Positions 7,200 through 12,344 of a stretch of 12,726 bases of DNA are shown one piece after another. Every line of letters begins with the position of its first letter. The stretch's first letter is position 1. A model generated the notes under the pieces. That model was not told the origin of the DNA and made no database searches. It was given only the letters and a program-made list of their open reading frames with translations. Origin of the DNA: Hydrogenophaga sp. (lineage in GTDB: Bacteria; Pseudomonadota; Gammaproteobacteria; Burkholderiales; Burkholderiaceae_C); NCBI GenBank assembly GCA_021154985.1, contig JAJNQE010000049.1:1-12726 (forward strand), written 5' to 3'. The position numbers and the translations under genes are program-made.

Positions 7200-7940
7200 A
7201 TGAGCCAACCCATTCTTCAAGTCCAGGGCCTGCGCGCCGGCTACGGCCGCGCCGAGGTGCTGCACGGCATCGCCATCGAGGCCCAGCCCGGCGGCGTGAT
7301 CACCGTGATCGGCCCCAACGGCGCAGGCAAGTCCACGCTGCTCAACACGCTCATGGGCATCCTGCCGGGCCAGGGCACGATCCTGTTTCGCGGCCAGGAC
7401 ATCACCACCCTCACGCTCGAAGAGCGCGTGATGAACGGCATGGCGCTGGTGCCCGAGAAGCGCGAGCTCTTCGGCACGATGCCGGTGGAAGACAACCTGC
7501 TGCTCGGCGGCTTCCGCCAGATGCGGCTGGGCAACGCGAAATGGCGCAGCAAGCTCGACGATGTGTACAGCATCTTTCCGCGCCTGCAGGAGCGCCGCAC
7601 CCAGCTCGCCGGCACGCTCTCGGGCGGTGAACGCCAGATGCTCGCGGTGGGCCGTGCGCTCATGTCCAGCCCCGACCTGCTCATGCTCGACGAGCCCAGC
7701 CTGGGTCTCGCGCCGCTGATCGTGCGCGAGATCTTTTCCATCATCGAACGCCTGCGCCAGACCGGCGTGACCATCGTGCTGGTGGAGCAGAACGCGCGCG
7801 CTGCGCTGCAGGTGGCCGACCACGGCTATGTGCTGGAGATGGGCGAACTCAGCGCCCAGGGGCCCGCCAGCGAACTCGCCAGCGACCCGCGCGTGATCGA
7901 GACCTACCTGGGCAGTGCGCGCAAGGCTACGACAGCATGA
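7200..7940 (+). CDS. LivF-type ABC transporter ATP-binding protein
   Basis: A 246-residue ATPase subunit, close to the usual 235-245 of LivF. Walker A GPNGAGKST is at 38-46, the signature LSGGERQ starts at L140, and Walker B LLMLDEP has D164 and E165. As in most LivF proteins the switch position reads VEQN, with Q197 instead of histidine. Because the partner ATPase domain in the fused protein has an altered signature but an intact switch histidine, the two nucleotide sites of this transporter are likely asymmetric (inference). The ATG is one base after the previous stop (TGACATG) and its own stop overlaps the acyl-CoA dehydrogenase start by 4 bp, so the whole block is tightly coupled. Confidence 0.94.
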   Translation: MSQPILQVQGLRAGYGRAEVLHGIAIEAQPGGVITVIGPNGAGKSTLLNTLMGILPGQGTILFRGQDITTLTLEERVMNGMALVPEKRELFGTMPVEDNLLLGGFRQMRLGNAKWRSKLDDVYSIFPRLQERRTQLAGTLSGGERQMLAVGRALMSSPDLLMLDEPSLGLAPLIVREIFSIIERLRQTGVTIVLVEQNARAALQVADHGYVLEMGELSAQGPASELASDPRVIETYLGSARKATTA

Positions 7941-9643
7941 GCGCTTACCAGCCCGTCGCGGCCGACCACGCCTTCGTGTTGTTCGACGTGCTGCACGCGC
8001 ACGAGCGCCTGGTCGAGCTGCCGCCCATGGCCGAGCACGCCGACACCGCCCTGCTGACGCAAGTGATCGAAGAGGCGGGCAAATTCGTGGGCGAGGTGGT
8101 GGCACCGCTCAACCGCAGCGGTGACGAAACAGGTGCTCGATGGAACGATGGCAACGTCACCATGCCGCCGGGTTTTCGGGAGTCGTACCAGGCCTTCTGG
8201 CAGGCCGGCTGGCCCTCGCTGGCCTGCGCGGTGGAAGACGGTGGCCAGGGCCTGCCCACCGTGGTGGAGGCCGTGCTGCACGAAATGCTGAACGCTGCCA
8301 ACCACGGCTGGACCATGGCGCCGGGCCTGCTGCACGGCGCCTACGAGTGCATCCGCCACCACGGCTCCGACGCCTTGAAGGCACGCTACCTGGAGAAGCT
8401 CGCGACCGGCGAATGGCTGGCCACCATGTGCCTGACCGAACCCCACGCAGGCAGCGACCTGGGCCTGGTGCGCACCAAAGCCACGCCCTTGCCCGACGGC
8501 CGCTTCGCCCTCAGCGGCACCAAGATCTTCATTTCCGGTGGCGAGCACGACCTCACCGACAACATCGTGCACCTGGTGCTCGCGCGCCTGCCCGATGCAC
8601 CGCCCGGCCCCAAAGGCCTCTCGCTGTTCCTGGTGCCGAAGTTCGAAGCGGACGGCACGCGCAGCGCGGTGCATTGCGAACGCATCGAAGAGAAGATGGG
8701 CATCCACGCCAGCCCCACCTGCGTGATGCGTTTCGACGAAGCGGCCGCCTCGATCGTGGGCGAACCGGGCAAGGGCCTGAACGCCATGTTCGTGATGATG
8801 AACGCCGCGCGCCTGCTGGTCGGCCTGCAGGGCGTGGGCCTGCTCGACGCCGCCTGGCAGAAGGCGAATGCCTATGCGCAGGAGCGCCGCCAGATGCGCG
8901 CCCCCGGCAGCGGCAGCCGCGCCGGTGAGTCCGACGCCATTGCCCTGCACCCGGCCATCCAGCGCATCCTGGCCACCCAGCGCGCCTGGATCGACGCCGG
9001 GCGCGTCATCGCCTACCGCACCGCGCTCGAACTCGACACCCAGAAACACCACCCAGGAGCCACGCAACGCGAAGCCGCGGCGCGCTGGTGCAGCCTGGTC
9101 ACGCCGGTGCTCAAGTCCGCGTGGACCGAACAGGCGTTCAACGGCGCCAGCGCCTGCCTGCAGGTGTTCGGCGGCCACGGTTACGTGCGCGAATGGGGCG
9201 TCGAGCAACATGTGCGCGACGCGCGCGTGGCCATGATTTACGAAGGCACGAACGAGATTCAGGCGATCGACCTGCTGGTGCGCAAGACCCTGCCCGACGG
9301 CGCGGCAGCGCTCCAGACCTTGCTGACCGAGCTGGCCGCCGAACCCGGCCAGAGCCCGCGCACGCAACAGGCGCTGCAGACCTTCGGCGCCTTCGTGCAA
9401 GAGCAGGTGCTGCCCGGTGCCGGTGCAGCGCCCGGTCAACCCTTCTGGCTGGCCGACGACTTTCTGCGCGCCGTGGCCCTGCTGCTCATGGCCTGGGCCT
9501 GGGATCGCCTGCAGAACACCCCCGGGCACGATGGCACTGCCCACGCCGCCTTCTGGCGCTGGGTGTGGCCCGAGTTCGACATGCGGATGGTGATGATGCG
9601 CACCACCCTGGAGACCGGGCGGCCAGCCCCGGCTATGCTCTGA
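7937..9643 (+). CDS. Acyl-CoA dehydrogenase, long DmdC-like type
   Basis: A 568-residue FAD-dependent acyl-CoA dehydrogenase, well above the roughly 380 of classical members and near the 590-600 of the long DmdC-like group with an extra C-terminal domain. The FAD/substrate motif MCLTEPHAGSDLG is at 164-176, followed by GTKIFISGGEHDLTDNIVHL, characteristic of this group. GGHGYVREWG precedes MIYEGTNEIQAIDLL, with E436 as the likely catalytic base that removes the alpha proton. The C-terminal part (about 455-568) is the additional helical domain. It introduces a 2,3 double bond into an acyl-CoA. In this cluster a 3-arylpropionyl-CoA is a reasonable substrate, which would let the pathway accept dihydro-cinnamates as well as cinnamates; this is inferred. 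The start overlaps the LivF stop (ATGA). Confidence 0.9.
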   Translation: MSAYQPVAADHAFVLFDVLHAHERLVELPPMAEHADTALLTQVIEEAGKFVGEVVAPLNRSGDETGARWNDGNVTMPPGFRESYQAFWQAGWPSLACAVEDGGQGLPTVVEAVLHEMLNAANHGWTMAPGLLHGAYECIRHHGSDALKARYLEKLATGEWLATMCLTEPHAGSDLGLVRTKATPLPDGRFALSGTKIFISGGEHDLTDNIVHLVLARLPDAPPGPKGLSLFLVPKFEADGTRSAVHCERIEEKMGIHASPTCVMRFDEAAASIVGEPGKGLNAMFVMMNAARLLVGLQGVGLLDAAWQKANAYAQERRQMRAPGSGSRAGESDAIALHPAIQRILATQRAWIDAGRVIAYRTALELDTQKHHPGATQREAAARWCSLVTPVLKSAWTEQAFNGASACLQVFGGHGYVREWGVEQHVRDARVAMIYEGTNEIQAIDLLVRKTLPDGAAALQTLLTELAAEPGQSPRTQQALQTFGAFVQEQVLPGAGAAPGQPFWLADDFLRAVALLLMAWAWDRLQNTPGHDGTAHAAFWRWVWPEFDMRMVMMRTTLETGRPAPAML

Positions 9644-9647
9644 CGCC

Positions 9648-10199
9648 ATGCCCGAGACGTCCACCGCCAATGCCATGCGCCGCCCCCGCGGGCCGCGCAA
9701 AAAAGACACCGGCGAAAGCCTGCTGGGCGATGGCGTCCTGGGGGGCACACCGGGCGAGGCTCCCGAGGTCGACACCTCGTACCTGGAAACCCTGCTCGGC
9801 TACAACGCCCGGCGCGCCGCGCTCACCATCATTGCGCTGTTTCTGCGCCGCATGGCGCCCTACGACCTGCGCCCGGTGGACTTCTCGGTGCTCACCGTGG
9901 TGGCGCACAACCCCGGCGTGACCTCGCGCCAGATCTGCGCCGCGCTCGACATCCTGCCGCCCAACCTGGTGGGCATGGTCAAGACCCTGCACAAGCGCGG
10001 CCTGATCGAACGCCAACCCCATCCCACCGACCGCCGTGCCCAGGGCCTGCACCTCACCCCGGAGGGGCAACGCCTGCACAACCAGGCGCAGAAAACCGCC
10101 ACCGAACTGGAACGGGAAGCGACGCACTCCCTGACCCCGGCCGAACTGCAAACGCTCAGCGCCTTGCTGCGCAAGGTCTACCGGCGCGCTGGCGCCTGA
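9648..10199 (+). CDS. MarR family transcriptional regulator
   Basis: A 183-residue winged-helix regulator. The DNA-binding core runs from about V77 to T137: DFSVLTVVAHNPGVTSRQIC leads into the recognition helix around LPPNLVGMVKTLHKRGLI, and the wing carries PTDRRAQGLHLT with D128-R129-R130. MarR proteins are usually 140-160 residues; this one has a lead of about 40, with a basic patch RRPRGPRKK at 11-19. An internal ATG at residue 10 is an alternative start, and no clear ribosome site supports either. It starts 4 bp after the dehydrogenase stop, so it is probably co-transcribed with the operon. Characterised MarR regulators of hydroxycinnamate pathways (CouR, FerC, HcaR) respond to the CoA-thioester intermediate; the same logic is plausible here but not shown. 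Confidence 0.88.
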   Translation: MPETSTANAMRRPRGPRKKDTGESLLGDGVLGGTPGEAPEVDTSYLETLLGYNARRAALTIIALFLRRMAPYDLRPVDFSVLTVVAHNPGVTSRQICAALDILPPNLVGMVKTLHKRGLIERQPHPTDRRAQGLHLTPEGQRLHNQAQKTATELEREATHSLTPAELQTLSALLRKVYRRAGA

Positions 10200-10240
10200 C
10201 AATCCGGGTAAATCCGTAGCTTGGGTCTTTGCGCCACATT

Positions 10241-10257
10241 GCTGCGGCGCACGCAGC
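10241..10257. promoter_or_regulatory. Inverted repeat upstream of the HxlR-like gene
   Basis: A perfect 6-bp inverted repeat, GCTGCG and CGCAGC, is separated by GCGCA. It lies in the 134-bp gap between the MarR gene and the HxlR-like gene. It could be an operator for either regulator or a weak RNA hairpin; no T-run follows, so it does not look like an intrinsic terminator. A TATAGT-like -10 occurs further down (about 10291-10296), but no good -35 accompanies it at 16-18 bp, so I do not call a promoter with confidence. Confidence 0.3.
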
Positions 10258-10321
10258 TAGCAAACTGGTAGCACCCTGGCTTCGTGTCTATAGTTCTCTT
10301 TCGGGCTTTCGCCGGGCCCTC

Positions 10322-10326
10322 AGGAG
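10322..10326 (+). promoter_or_regulatory. Ribosome binding site setting the HxlR-like start
   Basis: AGGAG sits 7 bases before the ATG at 10334. It decides the start: the reading frame stays open upstream to an ATG at 10229, but those 35 extra codons have no ribosome site of this quality and do not resemble the family, whereas the protein from 10334 begins directly at the winged-helix fold. Confidence 0.8.
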
Positions 10327-10333
10327 ACATCGC

Positions 10334-10672
10334 ATGAGTGCCAAGGACAACGCTGCCGTGATCCAGCTCTTCGACCTGCTCGAATCGCGCTACGCCATGC
10401 GGGTGATCTGGGCCCTCTCCGACGGCCACCCCCAGACCTTTCGCCTGCTGCAGGACAGCGTGGGCGGCGTCACCCCCAACACGCTGAACACCCGCATCAA
10501 GGAGCTGCGAGCGGCGCGCCTGGTGGACCACAGCGGCCACGGCTACCGCCTCACGCCCCAGGGCGCCGAACTCGCACGCCGCCTGAGCGATGTGCAAACG
10601 TTTGCCACTCGGTGGTCGCACCAGCAGGCTCGCGCCTCGGCCGGCGCCGCAGCGCACCAGCCGGGCGCCTGA
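10334..10672 (+). CDS. HxlR-like winged-helix transcriptional regulator
   Basis: A 112-residue small DNA-binding protein, the usual size of HxlR/MarR-like single-domain regulators. Helices at about 9-30 (LFDLLESRYAMRVIWALSDG) are followed by the helix-turn-helix near 36-62 (FRLLQDSVGGVTPNTLNTRIKEL as two helices) and a short wing ending in GYRLTPQGAEL (70-80). The pattern of N-T-L-N-T-R-I-K-E-L then LVD and a LTPQG strand is typical of HxlR. The redox-sensing N-terminal cysteine found in some members is absent, and there is no cysteine in the protein. The C-terminal tail is Ala/Gln/His-rich and probably disordered. Its target is unknown; it converges on the FAH-family gene, with the two stop codons touching. 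Confidence 0.8.
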   Translation: MSAKDNAAVIQLFDLLESRYAMRVIWALSDGHPQTFRLLQDSVGGVTPNTLNTRIKELRAARLVDHSGHGYRLTPQGAELARRLSDVQTFATRWSHQQARASAGAAAHQPGA

Positions 10673-10688
10673 TCAGGCGCCGGGGCTG
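10658..10688. terminator. Palindrome over the abutting convergent stop codons
   Basis: A perfect 18-bp palindrome (10664-10681, GGCGCCTGA joined to TCAGGCGCC) is centred exactly where the + strand TGA stop (10670-10672) meets the - strand stop (10673-10675). With a bulge it extends to CAGCC (10658-10662) pairing with GGCTG (10684-10688). As RNA on either strand it could fold into a GC-rich hairpin with loop TGATCA. No U-tract follows on either side, so it is a candidate bidirectional or Rho-assisted terminator rather than a classical intrinsic one. Confidence 0.5.
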
Positions 10689-11524
10689 ACCACCACGGTC
10701 TGGCGCTGCTCGCCCAGCCCGCGAGCACCCAGCGCCATCACGTCTCCAGCCTTCAGGTACAGCGGCGGCTTGTGGCCCATGCCCACGCCGGGTGGCGTGC
10801 CGGTGGGGATCAGGTCGCCGGGCTGCAGCACCATGAAACGGGAGAGGTAACTCACGATGGTCTTCACGCCGAAGATCATGGTGCGGGTGTTGCCCGTCTG
10901 GCGGCGCTCACCATTCACATCGAGCCACAGATCCACGTCCTGCGGGTCGCCCAGCTCATCGGGCGTGACCAGCCAGGGGCCCATGGGGCAGTGCGTGGGG
11001 TAGCTCTTGCCCTTGGCCCACTGGCCTTCATATTCCATCTGGTAAGCGCGTTCCGACACGTCGTTGACCAGGCAGAAACCGGCCACAAAGTCCATGGCAT
11101 CGTCTTCGCTCACATGCCAGGCGCGCCGGCCGATCACGATGCCCAGCTCCACCTCCCAGTCGAGCTTTTGCGCGCCCGGGGGCAGCCACACGTCATCAAA
11201 AGGGCCGCAGATCGCGCCTGTGTGTTTGTTGAACACGATCGGCTGGCCAGGTGGCTTCAGGCCGGCTTCAGCAGCGTGGTCAGCGTAGTTCAGGCCGATG
11301 CCGATCACATTGCCCACACCGCCCACGCAGGGGCCAAAACGGGTGCCCGGTGGCACGGCGGGCAGACCGGTCGGATCGAGTGCGGCGAGACGGGCCATAG
11401 AATCACGCCCCAGGGTGGCCGGGTGGATGTCGGCCACCACCCCCGAGAGGTCGCGCAGCGTGCCGCTGGCGTCGATCAGACCGGGTTTCTCGGCACCTGC
11501 GGGTCCATGGCGAAAGAGTTTCAT
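10673..11524 (-). CDS. Fumarylacetoacetate hydrolase family protein
   Basis: A 283-residue enzyme of the FAH superfamily (C-C bond hydrolases, decarboxylases and hydratases acting on 2-oxo acids with a divalent metal). The N-terminal small domain is followed by GNVIGIGLNYADHAAEAG, with H83 as the likely catalytic histidine. The metal ligands E124 and E126 (LDWEVELGIVIG) and D155 (LVNDVSER) are present, and the C-terminal LQPGDLIPTGTPPGVGMG loop is canonical. The best family match is the 280-residue group annotated as ureidoglycolate lyase-like or 2,4-diketo-3-deoxy-sugar-acid hydrolase-like; the substrate is not predictable. The start MKLF was chosen because the upstream 50 in-frame codons overlap the grpE promoter and are not FAH-like. 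Only a weak AACAGG-like ribosome site is seen. It is divergent from grpE. Confidence 0.9.
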   Translation of the reverse strand: MKLFRHGPAGAEKPGLIDASGTLRDLSGVVADIHPATLGRDSMARLAALDPTGLPAVPPGTRFGPCVGGVGNVIGIGLNYADHAAEAGLKPPGQPIVFNKHTGAICGPFDDVWLPPGAQKLDWEVELGIVIGRRAWHVSEDDAMDFVAGFCLVNDVSERAYQMEYEGQWAKGKSYPTHCPMGPWLVTPDELGDPQDVDLWLDVNGERRQTGNTRTMIFGVKTIVSYLSRFMVLQPGDLIPTGTPPGVGMGHKPPLYLKAGDVMALGARGLGEQRQTVVVSPGA

Positions 11525-11554
11525 GGGTTCAACCTGTTGTGTCGTTTTTGGAAA

Positions 11555-11573
11555 GGGGCCGATTGTGGGCCCC
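11555..11573. promoter_or_regulatory. Inverted repeat between the FAH-family gene and grpE
   Basis: GGGGCC (11555-11560) and GGCCCC (11568-11573) form a perfect 6-bp inverted repeat around GATTGTG, in the 158-bp divergent gap about 30 bp before the FAH-family start. On the minus strand its spacer includes CACAAT, a 4-of-6 match to a -10 box, so it could be an operator over that promoter. GC-rich inverted repeats of this length are not rare in such DNA, so this is a weak call. Confidence 0.3.
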
Positions 11574-11598
11574 GCCACGCCAAAACACCTGTCGCCTT

Positions 11599-11626
11599 CT
11601 TGAAACCGCGCCTTGCGCCCCCATGT
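11599..11626 (+). promoter_or_regulatory. Sigma-32 heat-shock promoter of grpE
   Basis: CTTGAAA (11599-11605) and CCCCATGT (11619-11626) are separated by 13 bases. Both elements match the sigma-32 (RpoH) consensus CTTGAAA / CCCCATNT at every defined position. Transcription should begin near 11633, giving a leader of about 50 bases before the grpE ATG at 11683. The position directly upstream of a chaperone operon makes this the most secure regulatory call in the window. Confidence 0.92.
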
Positions 11627-11682
11627 GCCTGCCTGCGGCCAGCGTTGCCCACCTTTTTTCACGAACTTTTCCATTCACTTCC

Positions 11683-12249
11683 ATGAGCCAAGACAACCAG
11701 CCCGCCGACAACGTGTCCCCGGACCCCACCGCGGCCGTGAGCCCGGAAGAAGCGATGGCAGCCGCGGCGGCCAACGAGGCCGATGCCCTGACCGCGCTGA
11801 CCCAGGAGGTGTCCACCCTCAAGGCGCAAAACGCCGACCTGGCCGAGCAGTTCCTGCGCGCCAAGGCCGAGGCCGAGAACACCCGCCGCCGCGCCGAAGA
11901 AGAAATCAGCAAGTCGCGCAAGTTCGCGGTGGAGAGTTTTGCCGAGAGCCTGCTGCCGGTGGCCGACAGCCTGGAAGCCGGCCTGGCCATTTCGGAAGCC
12001 ACGCGCGAGCAGCTGCGCGAAGGGTCTGAAGCCACGCTCAAGCAGCTCAAGAGCGCGCTGGAGCGCCACCGCGTGCTGGAGATCAACCCGGCCGGCACCA
12101 CCAAGTTCGACCCGCACCAGCACCAGGCCATCAGCATGGTCCCGGCCGAGCAGGAGCCCAACACCGTGGTGAGCGTTCTGCAAAAGGGCTACTCCATCGC
12201 CGACCGCGTGCTGCGCCCGGCGCTGGTCACGGTGAGCGCACCCAAATAA
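11683..12249 (+). CDS. grpE: Nucleotide exchange factor GrpE
   Basis: A 188-residue GrpE, the co-chaperone that releases ADP from DnaK. The first 30 or so residues are acidic/Ala-rich and probably disordered. A long coiled-coil helix follows (about 34-85, heptad-like LTQEVSTLKAQNADLAEQ through RRRAEEEISKSRKF), then the short helix AESLLPVADSLEAGL (87-101). The beta domain includes FDPHQHQAISM (142-152) and ends with QKGYSIADRVLRPALVTVS (168-185), the hallmark of the family. The ATG at 11683 was chosen because it matches the expected N-terminus and lies downstream of the heat-shock promoter; an in-frame ATG at 11539 would lie upstream of that promoter. No clear Shine-Dalgarno precedes it. dnaK follows after 95 bp on the same strand. 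Confidence 0.96.
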   Translation: MSQDNQPADNVSPDPTAAVSPEEAMAAAAANEADALTALTQEVSTLKAQNADLAEQFLRAKAEAENTRRRAEEEISKSRKFAVESFAESLLPVADSLEAGLAISEATREQLREGSEATLKQLKSALERHRVLEINPAGTTKFDPHQHQAISMVPAEQEPNTVVSVLQKGYSIADRVLRPALVTVSAPK

Positions 12250-12266
12250 GTTTTTGGAGAGGCCGC

Positions 12267-12281
12267 ACTCTTGAAAAGAGT
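12267..12281. repeat. Perfect small hairpin in the grpE-dnaK gap
   Basis: ACTCTT and AAGAGT form a perfect 6-bp stem around GAA. The sequence contains the CTTGAAA of the candidate second heat-shock promoter, so the same bases may serve as a -35 element in DNA and as a stem in the grpE read-through RNA. Too short and AT-poor downstream to be a terminator. Confidence 0.5.
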
Positions 12282-12298
12282 CCGACTTATCCACACCT
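12270..12298 (+). promoter_or_regulatory. Candidate secondary sigma-32 promoter of dnaK
   Basis: CTTGAAA (12270-12276) matches the sigma-32 -35 consensus fully. After 14 bases, CCACACCT (12291-12298) matches 5 of the 7 defined positions of CCCCATNT. It would start dnaK transcription about 40 bases before its ATG, adding DnaK-specific transcripts to those from the grpE promoter. The -10 is imperfect, so this is a moderate call. Confidence 0.5.
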
Positions 12299-12306
12299 CA
12301 TCCACA
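12287..12306 (+). promoter_or_regulatory. Tandem DnaA-box-like 9-mers
   Basis: TTATCCACA (12287-12295) is identical to the high-affinity DnaA box of E. coli oriC (R1/R4 type). A second copy, TCATCCACA (12298-12306), differs at one base, has the same orientation and begins 11 bp later, about one helical turn. They overlap the -10 of the candidate second dnaK promoter, so bound DnaA could affect dnaK transcription. Function is inferred from sequence only. Confidence 0.5.
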
Positions 12307-12344
12307 TCGTTTTCAACAATCTTTTTTCCAGACGGAGCAACAAC

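Noticed and set aside
10275..10300. Sigma-70 promoter before the HxlR-like gene (TATAGT near 10291)
   Set aside because: No -35 hexamer better than about 3 of 6 is found at 16-19 bp, so it is not strong enough to call.
10229..10333. Upstream start for the HxlR-like gene
   Set aside because: The extra 35 residues do not resemble the family and the ATG at 10334 has a good AGGAG site at proper distance.
11525..11674. N-terminal extension of the FAH-family gene by 50 codons
   Set aside because: The extension is not FAH-like and runs back across the grpE sigma-32 promoter into the grpE start region. MKLF at 11524 gives the usual 283-residue length.
11539..11682. Upstream start for grpE
   Set aside because: It would begin upstream of the consensus heat-shock promoter and add 48 residues unlike GrpE.
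12265..12281. CIRCE-like (HrcA) operator: GCACTC ... GAGT
   Set aside because: Spacing is 7 rather than 9 bases and the right half lacks the full GAGTGC arm; it is better explained as a small hairpin holding CTTGAAA.
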